A stretch of DNA of 64,000 bases from Bacillota bacterium (GTDB lineage Bacteria > Bacillota > UBA4882 > UBA8346), in contig JAEYRX010000061.1 in NCBI GenBank assembly GCA_023435225.1, forward strand, positions 1 to 64,000. Reading direction: 5' to 3'. The notes below the pieces were generated by a model that made no database searches, was not told the origin of the DNA, and saw only the letters and a program-made list of their open reading frames with translations. Shown piece after piece: positions 53,022-62,509 of the stretch. How positions within the stretch are numbered: position 1 is the stretch's first letter; every line of letters starts with the position of its first letter. The position numbers were made by a program, and so were the translations under genes.

Positions 53022-53897
53022 TTGAGTTATAGTATGCAAAATTTATTCTGGTATATTGGTTTGGCGGTCGTTGGCGTTGTATGTGCAGCCTACGCTATAT
53101 TTATGAAAAGAAACGTCTACAAAGTTTCGACACTGGTGGTTTTTTATTTATTCTCAGCCGGTTTGTCATGGCTAGGCGAATTTATTGTATTAGGAATTTT
53201 TAATTCCTATGCATATAAAACCGGTTTGTTTGCCAACCCTTGGGCCCAAAACCTACTGGGACATTTGATACTCAATACATCACTTTACCCGGCTGCAGCA
53301 ACCGTTATGGCGGCTTATTCGTTGCGGCATGGCTGGGTTAGCTTGGTTGCGGCTTTGTTTATCCTTATCGAATATCTTTTTATTAAAATAAACCTATATG
53401 AGCACCATTGGTGGACATACTATATGACAGTTATTGCAGTTATTATTTATCTATCTTTTTCCCGTATATGGTTTGTGAAAATGATTAAAAACCGTCAAGG
53501 ATTAACGAGAGCAGTAACTTTCTTCTTTGCCGGAATGCTAATCATCCACACTCCCGCTCCACTACTGTTGCTTTTAGGGAAACAGCACTACCAATTGGAT
53601 ATAGTTAATAATTTGATTGATAACTTATATCTATCCAGTATTATAATTACTTTTTCTTATCATTTGATTGAAGTTTTCCTTGCGGTATTATTTACTTGTA
53701 TTCTTAAAAAATGGTATTGGAAAGTCCCGCTCCTTATTGTACCTCTTGTTGCTCAAGGTATATTTGCAAAAATGAACATTTTGATTCTAAAGAACGGGTG
53801 GAATTTGGTTTATACTATACTTATTTTTGAAATATCTATGATTGTATTTGTTTTGGGTGAAAAATATACTTTAAGATCTGATGATTCCATGAGCTAG
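53022..53897 (+). CDS. Polytopic membrane protein of the array, member 4 (divergent)
   Basis: 291 aa with the same helix plan but weaker sequence conservation: FWYIGLAVVG, FNSYAYKTGLF, LYEHHWWTYYMTVIAV, ILILKNGWNLVYTILIF. TTG 53022 after AAAGGA, or ATG 53034. Function unknown. Confidence 0.55.
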   Translation: MSYSMQNLFWYIGLAVVGVVCAAYAIFMKRNVYKVSTLVVFYLFSAGLSWLGEFIVLGIFNSYAYKTGLFANPWAQNLLGHLILNTSLYPAAATVMAAYSLRHGWVSLVAALFILIEYLFIKINLYEHHWWTYYMTVIAVIIYLSFSRIWFVKMIKNRQGLTRAVTFFFAGMLIIHTPAPLLLLLGKQHYQLDIVNNLIDNLYLSSIIITFSYHLIEVFLAVLFTCILKKWYWKVPLLIVPLVAQGIFAKMNILILKNGWNLVYTILIFEISMIVFVLGEKYTLRSDDSMS

Positions 53898-54202
53898 TAT
53901 AAAACACCTAATTTTGTAACCATTTGGTAAAAGAAAATGCTATATAAGATCTCCATGATTACATAAAGATAAACATATAATTCTTTTTTGATAAGAGATA
54001 AAAATAGATGATAAAGAATATTGTCCACGATATCGGTGCTATGATGTGAAGCCCGGGAAAAGCGCATTAAATTCTTGATTGATGGATTCAATGATCTATT
54101 GATTGGATCAAAAGCTTTAAACAAATCTTTAAAAATAATTGTACGGAAAAGAATGTTCCGGTTTGTTTTTACCCATCAATGAAATTAAATTTTTCAAAGC
54201 CC
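53898..54202. other. 305-bp AT-rich region, no clear gene
   Basis: A minus-strand frame (54124 to 53894) encodes 76 aa with a hydrophobic end but has no ribosome site or recognised family. It may be another relic of the array. Confidence 0.4.
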
Positions 54203-54367
54203 CTAGAGTTCCACTTTGTTATAATTTACCCCATTGTTTTTACTCAATAAATAGTCCATCAACATCGCCAAAAAATAAGGACCAAGCACATCCAAAAAAG
54301 TTAAGAATAAAAACCACCAACCTGCTTTATAATGGACAACCCCCGCCTTATACAGTAAATAACGGAC
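54203..54367 (-). pseudogene. C-terminal relic of an array membrane protein
   Basis: Open frame without start codon: 54 residues including HYKAGWWFLFLTFLDVLGPY and MLMDYLL, resembling the C-terminal HLMIFKPGWLIPVSVFSI...FLDKLFD of member 1. The rest of the gene is gone. Short and highly hydrophobic, so the match is by eye only. Confidence 0.5.
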
Positions 54368-54398
54368 TTATAAGTACTCACTCCAATGCAGAACAGAT

Positions 54399-54884
54399 TT
54401 AACCCAACGGTTTTTCATTTGGCGCTAACCCCGGATCTTTGAAGAAAAGCCGGAGGAAGGCGAGGGCCAAACTATGAGTGATGATGGCTATAAAGATCAT
54501 TTCTTGGTGCGACCAATTGATAATCTCGATATGGCCTTCAACGGCGGATAAAAAGAAAGCAGCTGGGGATACCAGTGAAAGCGCAGTGAGGATGTAAAAC
54601 TTAAATCTGGGATAATTCAAAACCAGGAAATAAAAGGCAATCATTTCCCCAAACCAGGCGACGGAAATAAAAAAGGGAGTATCGGCCACCATAAAAAGTC
54701 CGGGCGGATAATACCAGACCTTTAAAATTTTAACGGCGCTGTAGTTGATGATGAAGGTTAAAATAAATCCGATGCAAAATGCCGGTAGCCATAATTTTTT
54801 TAGCCAGCGAACCGGGGTGAATATGAAGACCATCGCCCAGATGGCGGCGGCCATGAACAGCCAATTGAGACCATGTTTAATCAT
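54399..54884 (-). CDS. Small polytopic membrane protein, CBO0543-like
   Basis: 161 aa, five TM segments (LNWLFMAAAIWAMVFIF, AFCIGFILTFIINYSAV, FISVAWFGEMIAFYF). Resembles loosely the 168-aa CBO0543-like protein, but the DWKNW signature is absent. No ribosome site is obvious. Unknown function. Confidence 0.55.
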   Translation of the reverse strand: MIKHGLNWLFMAAAIWAMVFIFTPVRWLKKLWLPAFCIGFILTFIINYSAVKILKVWYYPPGLFMVADTPFFISVAWFGEMIAFYFLVLNYPRFKFYILTALSLVSPAAFFLSAVEGHIEIINWSHQEMIFIAIITHSLALAFLRLFFKDPGLAPNEKPLG

Positions 54885-54973
54885 AATATTAGTATGAAAA
54901 GATGTTAATTAAATTATGCTGATACTTTGAAAATAAAGGATCTAATCAGAGAAATGCTGGTTGACTAAAATAA

Positions 54974-55049
54974 GCGATTTAATCTGTGTTAATCCCGTCT
55001 ATTAAAACCTTGTTTTTGACAGGATTTACACGAGATTTACTCGGATTAA
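54974..55049. repeat. ACAGGATTTACA-type palindrome, copy 1
   Basis: AATCTGTGTTAATCCCGTCT opposed by GACAGGATTTACACGAGATT. Similar to 63404-63478 and to the ATCCGTGTAA tract at 15338. No gene. Confidence 0.55.
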
Positions 55050-55110
55050 AATTTTATACCTATCCCAACAAAGCCGGGACATAAGTTCATTTGTTATATG
55101 GCTAAATGAT

Positions 55111-55980
55111 TTAAGATACCGAACTTAATTTCCTAAAGATCTCCGCCAGAGAAGCTTCCATTGAATGAACCGAAATAATTTGGTCCTCCCGATAGAGATC
55201 CTTGATTTTCAGTAAATTTTCCGTATTCGGTTCCAGTATTTCTTCCCGGATTTCGCTGTTTTCGCAGTAAATAATTTTTAGGGAAGGACTACCGTATTTT
55301 TCTTTTAAAACATGAGTCTCTGCTAAGATAATAAGCTTTCCATGATTAATAAAACCGATATAATCGCAAAGTTCATCAACTTCCTCCATATCGTGGCTGG
55401 TTAAGAGGATAGTGATTCCCCGGGCTTTCAACTCTAAAATATAATCCCTGATAATCCTGGATGATACCGGATCCAAACCGGAACAGGGCTCATCCAGGAA
55501 TAAGATTTCCGGTTGGTGAATTAGCGCTCGTAGAATTAGTATCCGTTGCTTCATCCCTTTGGAATAGACTTTCACCGGTTCATGAGCCCGGTCCCATAAA
55601 TCCATTCTCTCTAAGAGCGGACGGATTGAAGATATAGGTTGAGCATATAGTTTACAAAAAATAGCCAAGTTCTGAAATCCGGAAAGATTCTCAAATAGAT
55701 TGGTTTTTTCAAAAACCACCCCTATTTTGGCATGAATTTGTTTGACTTCTTTTTGAAGACTATATCCTAAAATAGCGGCTTCACCGGATGACGGACGGGA
55801 AAGCCCCATCAGGATTCTCATAGTAGTACTTTTACCGGCTCCGTTTGGCCCCAGTAAACCCAAAGTCTGCCCTGATTTAACGGAAAAGGACAAATTATCA
55901 ACTACGGTTCGTTTCCCATATATCTTTGAGAGCCGGGAAACAATAATGGCCTCTTCATCAATGACAGTTGTTTTCTGCAT
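55111..55980 (-). CDS. ABC-2 exporter, ATP-binding protein
   Basis: 289 aa. Walker A GPNGAGKST, signature YSKGMKQRILI (ABC signature variant), Walker B LFLDEPCSGLDP, H-loop LTSHDMEEVDELCD. The C-terminal 75 residues resemble the drug-exporter type extension. ATG at 55980 follows TGAGGTG; frame opens earlier at 55992. Pairs with the permease gene 8 bp upstream. Confidence 0.9.
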   Translation of the reverse strand: MQKTTVIDEEAIIVSRLSKIYGKRTVVDNLSFSVKSGQTLGLLGPNGAGKSTTMRILMGLSRPSSGEAAILGYSLQKEVKQIHAKIGVVFEKTNLFENLSGFQNLAIFCKLYAQPISSIRPLLERMDLWDRAHEPVKVYSKGMKQRILILRALIHQPEILFLDEPCSGLDPVSSRIIRDYILELKARGITILLTSHDMEEVDELCDYIGFINHGKLIILAETHVLKEKYGSPSLKIIYCENSEIREEILEPNTENLLKIKDLYREDQIISVHSMEASLAEIFRKLSSVS

Positions 55981-55988
55981 ATAACACC

Positions 55989-57011
55989 TCAAAAGTCCGC
56001 CTTATATTTCAGGATATAATTGATAATTATCAAGCTGAAGATGATTTCCAGCAATAGAACCATACCATAAATAGAAGCTAAGTCATTAATTGGATTTGGA
56101 AGGAGTGAACGTTCGAAACCGTAAAGTATCAAGTATGATGGGAAAATAGTCAACAGGCCTTTCCAGTTAAATGACAAATCCTTAATCATCATAGGTAAAG
56201 CTGATATTATATATGCAAGAGTAGCGATAGTCCTGGCGAATAAGGCTCCCGGTGAAAATAAGCCGATTAAAATAGAAATAGCCGAATAAATCATACAGCC
56301 CAGTATAGTAAAAATAATTACTGTTCCAATGTTTATGCTGGCGCCGGTTAATAACAGGCTTAATAATACGGCGCTGGTCCCAATTATCGTATTCCAACCG
56401 AGTTTTGCCAGTAAATAATCGGTTAAAGTCATTGGTGATACGAGAAGGGCATGAAAAGTCTGGCGTTCTTTCTCATCGGAGATTGCCGCTGCTGCTTGTA
56501 ATAAGCAGACTGTTAGAACGATTTGAATCAACCAGATCGGAAATGAAACCCAACGGGTTTGGATAGCTTTATTTTGGTATACCAAATCAATCCTGGGGAC
56601 GCTTTTAGGGGAAAACGATTGTAGAATTGCTACATTTATGGAATTAACAATTAAAGTAGATTCCTTGAGTTTAGTTTTATCGACTAACAATCGAATGGAG
56701 CCCGAAGGATTAATAGCGGAATCAAGAATCAAACCGTCTATTTCTCCTTTGATCAGAGCATTCTTCGCTTTTTGTTCGTTTTGATAACTGTTTAATTTAA
56801 GTTGAGGAGCGGAAAGAACTGTTTTAACGGATGAACTTAGCTCCGAATAGTAACCAATGGTAAAATTCTTTGATTCGGCTTGACGATAGATAACCGCATA
56901 TAAAAAAGTAATAAATAACGGCAAAATGAGAACAATAATCCAGGTTTTACCGGAAAAGAACTCAATAAAGTCACGTTCGATTAATGTAAAGAAATTTTTT
57001 AGATGAAACAT
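55989..57011 (-). CDS. ABC-2 exporter permease
   Basis: 340 aa. N-terminal TM helix (KTWIIVLILPLFITFLYAVIY), an extracytoplasmic domain of about 120 aa, then six TM segments; KERQTFHALLVSPMTLTDYL is the ABC-2 loop motif. Exports drugs, lipids or polysaccharide; substrate unknown. Start at 57011 follows GAGAGG. Confidence 0.88.
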   Translation of the reverse strand: MFHLKNFFTLIERDFIEFFSGKTWIIVLILPLFITFLYAVIYRQAESKNFTIGYYSELSSSVKTVLSAPQLKLNSYQNEQKAKNALIKGEIDGLILDSAINPSGSIRLLVDKTKLKESTLIVNSINVAILQSFSPKSVPRIDLVYQNKAIQTRWVSFPIWLIQIVLTVCLLQAAAAISDEKERQTFHALLVSPMTLTDYLLAKLGWNTIIGTSAVLLSLLLTGASINIGTVIIFTILGCMIYSAISILIGLFSPGALFARTIATLAYIISALPMMIKDLSFNWKGLLTIFPSYLILYGFERSLLPNPINDLASIYGMVLLLEIIFSLIIINYILKYKADF

Positions 57012-57066
57012 GAAGACCTCTCTACGAACTTTTTCCATCTTAAATATAAACCATTTGTTAATGCAA

Positions 57067-57108
57067 GAAAATACAGGCTCTTTTTAAGAATATAGAACCT
57101 GTATTTTC
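57067..57108 (-). terminator. Terminator between 21-aa peptide and ABC permease
   Basis: GAAAATACAGG pairs perfectly with CCTGTATTTTC (11 bp). T-tract is short. Confidence 0.5.
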
Positions 57109-57143
57109 AGTAAATAAATAAAATTTTGTTTGAAAATATGAAG

Positions 57144-57209
57144 TCAAAATTCATGTTTTATGAAGTACCACATTAAAAAGATGACCGCCAATATACCGAT
57201 TATTTCCAT
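57144..57209 (-). CDS. 21-residue membrane peptide
   Basis: ATG after AGAGGTGAG encodes MEIIGILAVIF, LMWYFIKHEF and stops. One hydrophobic helix with polar ends, the size of known small membrane peptides such as SpoVM. It lies between the RND pump gene and ABC permease, all on the minus strand, with a hairpin after it. Could be a regulator of an adjacent transporter; unproved. Confidence 0.5.
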   Translation of the reverse strand: MEIIGILAVIFLMWYFIKHEF

Positions 57210-57312
57210 TAAACTCACCTCTTCTAAAAATTAGATCAAAATGGATACTCGGAAAATTTTCGTATCTTTTTTTAGTATATCCATAAAACAGATGATTAAT
57301 ACATTAAAATTA

Positions 57313-60300
57313 TTATCGGTGATACTCCAGCGACTGGGCCGACTTATGAAGGATTTTCCGTTTGGTCCAGGTGGCAATATCATCCAGGATACTATAAACA
57401 ACCGGGATAATTACTAAAGTCAGTAAAGTACAAAATGATAATCCGCCGATGACTACTACTGCCAGTGAAGCATTGAGCATACCGCCGTCACCTTTACCGA
57501 TAGCCAGAGGTATTAAACCCAATATGGTTGTCAAGGTGGTCATAAGTACCGGCCTTAGCCGGGTCGGCCCGGCTTTCAGGATTGCTTCGCGGCGGGATAG
57601 ACCACGACTACGAAGTGTCTCTATATAGTCAACTAACACTATGGCGTTATTAACAACTATACCCGCCAGCATGATCACACCAATAAATGATGTTACGTTT
57701 AAAGTGTGTCCTGTCAGGAAAAGGCTCCAAGTAACTCCAAATAGAGTTAGTGGGAGTGTTCCCATAATTGCTAAAGGATGAATCAAGTTTTCGTATTGAA
57801 CGGTAATCACCATATAAACAAAGAATATCGCTAGGAGAAAAGCTATCAAAAGAGCGCTATTTGAATCTTGCATACTCTTGACCTGTCCTCCCATGGAAAA
57901 GCGGTAATTATTCGGAAAAACGATCTCTTTCTTGATTTCTTGTTCAATTCTATTTGCTATCTTACCCAAGTCTGTTCCAATAAATTTGGAATTTACTTGG
58001 ACTTGACGGGATTGATTTTCGCGTGTTATTTGACTTGGTCCTTTGGTCGGAGTGAAGATAACTACCTCTTTGAGAGGAATTACATTTCCGGTTGAAGATT
58101 GAACATATATTTTTTCAAGATCCCTTATTGTTTGGCGGTCATCCGATTTTAATTGTAAGAAGATATCATATTCCTCTCCGGACAGTCGAATTTTGGAAGC
58201 CGCAGAGCCCTTAAAAGCTGTTTGAATTGTACTGGCGATTGTTGATGCGGATAGACCATAGGCGCCGGCCCGTTCCCGGTTGATTCGAAGTTGTAGTTCC
58301 GGTCTGCCGGTTTTCCAGTTGGTTTCTACCTCCCTGGTCTCGGGGATACTTTTAATTAGGTTTTCGATATCGGATGCTAATTTTCCGAGTATTTCCAGTT
58401 CGGGGCCTTCAATATTAATAACAATAGGAGCCCCTCCGGCATTAGGACCATGTTGTTCTTCTTCAACGGTAATTTTTACTCCTGGCATCCCCTTTAAAGC
58501 TGAGCGGGCATCTTCCAATAATTGCTCCATGGGTTTTTCGGTTCCTTTTTCCATGGTTACATACACGGAGCCTTTCTCACTTTCTTCACTGTTGCTACCG
58601 AATCCGAAACCTGATGAACCGATGATTGAAAAGACCATTTCCACTTGTGGTGTTTTCCGCATAATTGATTCGATTTGTCGGGCAACACTATCGGTGGTTT
58701 CCAAATTAGTCCCCAGAGGCAACTCGAAACCGACTGTAAATTCTTTTTGGCCGATGGAAGGCATAAATTCCATTTTAATTCCAAGGAAAAATGGTACTAT
58801 TCCAAGAATAAAAGTTAGAAAAGCAAATAAAACTACTCTTTTACGGTGATTAATGGCCCAAGTTAACATGTTGCGGTAGATCTGCTCAATCTTGCCCAGA
58901 CGGAGGTCATCGTTAGTCTGTGTTTTAACCTGATGCTGCTTAAATGAAAAATTCATTATTTTAGCGGATAGGGTTGGGATGACCGTAAGGGCGACCACTA
59001 AAGATGCAACCAACGAAAACGAAACGGTATAGGCCATTTCTTTAAAAATTTGAGCCGATATATCTTCAACAAACAGAACCGGCGCAAATACAATAATTGT
59101 AGTTAAGGTAGAAGCGGTAATAGCTAAGCCAACTTCCGAAGCCCCGTTGGTGGCCGCTTCAAGCGCATTGTAGCCCTCTTCACGATGCCGTTGGATGCTT
59201 TCCAATACTACAATAGCGTTGTCCACCAACATACCGATACCCAACGCCAAACCACCCATGGAAACAAGATTTAGGGTTAGTTTTGAAAAATAAATCATGG
59301 CAAAAGTAATAATAATTGAGATTGGAATAGCGACCGAAATGATTAATGTGCTTCGGACACTACGTAAGAAGAAATAAAGAATTAAAACAGCAAGTAAACC
59401 GCCTATAACAGCATTTTGGGTTACGTTCTTCAATGAGCTTTCGATAAATTCGGCTTGTTCAAAAACCTTATAGACTTTAGCCTGGTTGCCGATTTGTTGC
59501 TGAGTTTCGTTCCATGCTTTTCGAACTTCACGGGTCACTAGGACGGTGTTAGCGTCACTTTCTTTCATGATGATAATCATCAGACTTTCATCCCCGTTAA
59601 TACGCGAGAGCTGTTTGCGTTGATGGTAGGTGTCTTTGATCTCGGCCAGCTCTTGTAAAGGGATGATAGCGCCACTGGGTAACGTAATTTTGATGGATTT
59701 GAATTCTTCAACGCTGCTAAATTCCCCAATGGTACGGAGAGTTAATTCATTACGCCCTTCATTTACTACACCACCGGGGAGATTGATGTTTTCCCTAGTA
59801 ATTGCTTGAGCGATAAAGTCGGGAGAGATCTTATAAAAGGCAAGTTTATCGGCTGATAATAATACTTGAATCTCCCGGGTCAACCCGCCGCTGATTGAGA
59901 CGGAAGCGACACCGGGGATTCTTTCTAATCTGGGTTTAATCTTGTCTTCTGCTAACCTGGTGGCTTCAGCCAAACCTTTCGGACTGGACATACCCCAGAA
60001 AACAATGGGTATCATTGATGGGTCCATTTTAAAAATAATCGGATCACTGGCGTCGGTAGGAAGCGCCCGTTTTACCAGATCGATACGTTCCCTCATCTTT
60101 AAGTTGGTAAAGTCCATATCGGTTCCGTAATTACACTCGGCTACAATTACCGAATTGCCCGGGGATGAGGTGGAATTAACTTTTTTTACATTAGGAACGG
60201 CGCTGATAGCTTCTTCAAGGGGACGTGTCACTAATTTTTCTATCTCTTCCGGCCCTACTCCTTCATAGGAAGTCATTATCATAATGGTTGGGAATTCAAT

Positions 60301-60420
60301 ATTAGGATAAAGATCTAATTTAACCATTGATAATGATACTAATCCTAAAGTGACGGCGAATAAAACGAACATTAAGACCCCAATCGGACGACGCATACAT
60401 AATTCGATCAGCTTTTGCAT
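57313..60420 (-). CDS. RND-family efflux pump inner-membrane subunit
   Basis: 1035 aa, twelve TM helices and two large periplasmic loops. TM4 has GIGMLVDNAIVVLESIQRH, with a single Asp in place of the Asp-Asp of AcrB, as in SwrC-type pumps. ASTLTTIIVFAPVLF and the TM10-11 repeat MLAGIVVNNAIVLVDY are conserved. Proton-driven export through an adaptor and an outer-membrane channel (TolC-type channel not in the window). The ATG follows the adaptor stop after 1 bp. Confidence 0.93.
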   Translation of the reverse strand: MQKLIELCMRRPIGVLMFVLFAVTLGLVSLSMVKLDLYPNIEFPTIMIMTSYEGVGPEEIEKLVTRPLEEAISAVPNVKKVNSTSSPGNSVIVAECNYGTDMDFTNLKMRERIDLVKRALPTDASDPIIFKMDPSMIPIVFWGMSSPKGLAEATRLAEDKIKPRLERIPGVASVSISGGLTREIQVLLSADKLAFYKISPDFIAQAITRENINLPGGVVNEGRNELTLRTIGEFSSVEEFKSIKITLPSGAIIPLQELAEIKDTYHQRKQLSRINGDESLMIIIMKESDANTVLVTREVRKAWNETQQQIGNQAKVYKVFEQAEFIESSLKNVTQNAVIGGLLAVLILYFFLRSVRSTLIISVAIPISIIITFAMIYFSKLTLNLVSMGGLALGIGMLVDNAIVVLESIQRHREEGYNALEAATNGASEVGLAITASTLTTIIVFAPVLFVEDISAQIFKEMAYTVSFSLVASLVVALTVIPTLSAKIMNFSFKQHQVKTQTNDDLRLGKIEQIYRNMLTWAINHRKRVVLFAFLTFILGIVPFFLGIKMEFMPSIGQKEFTVGFELPLGTNLETTDSVARQIESIMRKTPQVEMVFSIIGSSGFGFGSNSEESEKGSVYVTMEKGTEKPMEQLLEDARSALKGMPGVKITVEEEQHGPNAGGAPIVINIEGPELEILGKLASDIENLIKSIPETREVETNWKTGRPELQLRINRERAGAYGLSASTIASTIQTAFKGSAASKIRLSGEEYDIFLQLKSDDRQTIRDLEKIYVQSSTGNVIPLKEVVIFTPTKGPSQITRENQSRQVQVNSKFIGTDLGKIANRIEQEIKKEIVFPNNYRFSMGGQVKSMQDSNSALLIAFLLAIFFVYMVITVQYENLIHPLAIMGTLPLTLFGVTWSLFLTGHTLNVTSFIGVIMLAGIVVNNAIVLVDYIETLRSRGLSRREAILKAGPTRLRPVLMTTLTTILGLIPLAIGKGDGGMLNASLAVVVIGGLSFCTLLTLVIIPVVYSILDDIATWTKRKILHKSAQSLEYHR

Positions 60421-60421
60421 G

Positions 60422-61453
60422 CTATTTCACCACAACTTTCGAGCCGTCTTCCAGATTATTCTGGCCTAGAACGACTACGGAATCTTTTTCATTTAAACCG
60501 GAGAGTATCTCTACCATCTTGCCGTCGGAAACTCCGAGAGTCACGATGTTACGATGAGCAACGTTATCCGTAACGGTATATACCGCTTTTGTTCCAACTT
60601 CATCAATAATGGCTTCGGCCGGTATCATTAAAGCATTATTTCGTTCATTAAAGGTTAAAGTAGCTTGGGCCAGCATTCCCGCCCGGAACTGCCGGGATGA
60701 GTTATTAAGGGCGATTTTAACCGGGAAGGTCTTGGTAGCCTTGTCGGCAGCCGGTGATAATTGAGTGATTTTTCCCCTAAAAGATTGGTCGGGAAATGAA
60801 GAAAAAGTAATCTTGGCGCTCTGTCCGATTTTGGCCTGGCTAATATAACTGTCGCTTAAATTGATAGTGACAAAAACCGTAGATAAATCTACTACAGATA
60901 ATATTGAGGCAGTTTGACCTACTAACTGGCCTTTGGTTGCCGTACAGTATCCTATTTGACCGCTGAACGGAGCCCGGATCTGGGTGTCGCTCAATTGGTT
61001 TTTAGCTTGTTCATAGGCTGCTTGATCGATTTGAAACTGAGCTTGGGCTCTTTCAAACTCTTGCGGTGAGATTATTTCTTCGTTATACAACTTCTGTGAG
61101 CGGTCAAAGTTTTCTTTGCTCTGCTTATAGGAAGCTTCCGCTCTGGCCAAGTTGATGGCGGTATCGGTCTTTTCCAATTCAACCAATACTTGATTGGTAG
61201 TTACGTAATCTCCCATTTTAACGTAAACATTAGCTACACGTCCGGCTACTTTGGGGATGATATTCACTTCCTGATTGGCTTCTAAAGCGCCGGTGGCGAC
61301 AAACAACTCCCCTAAGGAGCCCCTTTCTACCTGAGCAATTTTAACTGGGATTGCTTGAACGCTGGAAACGGCTTTATTTTTCCGGCCGCATCCTGCCAGC
61401 AATGATAAAGTTAAAATAATAATAAGGATAAAAATAGAGAATTTTTTCAACAT
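60422..61453 (-). CDS. RND efflux periplasmic adaptor (membrane fusion) lipoprotein
   Basis: 343 aa. Lipobox LLAGC (Cys near 22). Biotinyl-lipoyl domain halves (GRVANVYVKMGDYVT and IRAPFSGQIGY), an alpha-hairpin coiled coil (EASYKQSKENFDRSQKLYNEE), beta-barrel and membrane-proximal domains. Bridges pump to outer-membrane channel. AGGAGG site. Same operon as the pump, behind TetR. Confidence 0.93.
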   Translation of the reverse strand: MLKKFSIFILIIILTLSLLAGCGRKNKAVSSVQAIPVKIAQVERGSLGELFVATGALEANQEVNIIPKVAGRVANVYVKMGDYVTTNQVLVELEKTDTAINLARAEASYKQSKENFDRSQKLYNEEIISPQEFERAQAQFQIDQAAYEQAKNQLSDTQIRAPFSGQIGYCTATKGQLVGQTASILSVVDLSTVFVTINLSDSYISQAKIGQSAKITFSSFPDQSFRGKITQLSPAADKATKTFPVKIALNNSSRQFRAGMLAQATLTFNERNNALMIPAEAIIDEVGTKAVYTVTDNVAHRNIVTLGVSDGKMVEILSGLNEKDSVVVLGQNNLEDGSKVVVK

Positions 61454-61551
61454 TTTGGTAACCTCCTACATATGTAACGGTATTACTTTTAAAGATATTT
61501 CATTAATTTAAATAAATATACGATAATTCTTTGTTAAAGTTTTCTTATAAA

Positions 61552-61641
61552 GAGGGATTTTCATAATTAAAAAATTTAACATTTCGATACAATATATTGG
61601 TAGTCACATCTAGGTTATTTTAAGGTAATTATGAAACTCTC
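61552..61641. repeat. Family B element, copy 7 (shortened, about 90 bp)
   Basis: GAGGGATTTTCATAATTA opposed by GGTAATTATGAAACTCTCT; left core CGATACAATATATTGGTAG present, right core missing. Lies between the tetR-type gene and the adaptor gene. Confidence 0.75.
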
Positions 61642-61661
61642 TTATAAAGGTTATTGGATAA

Positions 61662-62279
61662 TTACTTTTCATCCGACGATACTATCTGATTCCCGGCTCC
61701 GTATAAAAAGATTTCCTTGATGATATTAGATTTCTCCAATAATGAACCGGATTGACTTTCCATTAACCAATTAAAAGCAAAATGAGCGGTTATTCCGCTT
61801 AATGCCCAATAAAGCTCTTTAGGGTCTAATTGACGTAATAATCCGGAATCAATACATTTTTGAAGATAGTTGGTAGTCATTTGTTGCAATTTTTGATGAA
61901 CTTCTTTAATATAATCGGAAGGCTTTTTATACTCACCGAGATTTAAGGAAAAACGTTCTTTGATGAATATTTGATAAAAATCCTTATGATTTTCAATAAA
62001 TTGAAGTTGAACATTGATAATATTATAGATACCCTGCATATAATTGTTAGCGCTATTAATACTCTCTTCAATCAACCGATAAAACTCGGCCAAACCGTCC
62101 TCAATAATAGCGATAAAAATTCGTTCTTTGTTTTCAAAATAAAGATAAATCGTACCTTTGCCTACATTGGCTTGGGCGGCAATCTCATCTACGGTAGTTC
62201 GCTCAAAACCCTTTTCGGAGAAGAGCTTCATCGCTGCAACTAAGATTTCCGTCCGTTTTTCAGAACTTAACTTTTCCAC
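61662..62279 (-). CDS. TetR-family transcriptional regulator
   Basis: 205 aa. HTH: ILVAAMKLFSEKGFERTTVDEIAAQANVGKGTIYLYFENKERI (residues 11-54); C-terminal ligand-binding helices. GTG start behind GAGGTG. Probable repressor of the RND operon immediately downstream on the same strand, and of itself through a palindrome in its leader. Confidence 0.9.
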   Translation of the reverse strand: MEKLSSEKRTEILVAAMKLFSEKGFERTTVDEIAAQANVGKGTIYLYFENKERIFIAIIEDGLAEFYRLIEESINSANNYMQGIYNIINVQLQFIENHKDFYQIFIKERFSLNLGEYKKPSDYIKEVHQKLQQMTTNYLQKCIDSGLLRQLDPKELYWALSGITAHFAFNWLMESQSGSLLEKSNIIKEIFLYGAGNQIVSSDEK

Positions 62280-62306
62280 GAAATCACCTCAAAGAAAACT
62301 CTCAGA

Positions 62307-62320
62307 ACTGACCGGTCAGT
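62307..62320. promoter_or_regulatory. TetR-type operator
   Basis: ACTGACCGGTCAGT is a perfect 14-bp palindrome about 28 bp upstream of the tetR-type start, extended by CAGTC on one side. Very similar to operators of AcrR/YxaF-type regulators. Confidence 0.75.
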
Positions 62321-62509
62321 CAGTCTTGTCCATTTTACACCTCCATATTCCAGAAGTCAACGACTTAAAGAAGTTTTAACATAATTGCCAAAGAGTTTTT
62401 ATCTTGTAATAAGTTGGATTAGATTCCTTTATATTTCATGCAGGAGTTCTATTGCATTTGTAGAAAATATATACAAATTTTGTAGTAAATTTGTGGTTGT
62501 GGTGATATA

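Noticed and set aside
53894..54124. Minus-strand 76-aa frame after the membrane-protein array
   Set aside because: No ribosome site or family; considered a possible relic of a transporter C terminus but not supportable.
54139..54402. Plus-strand 87-aa frame
   Set aside because: Antisense to the array relic; low-complexity composition.
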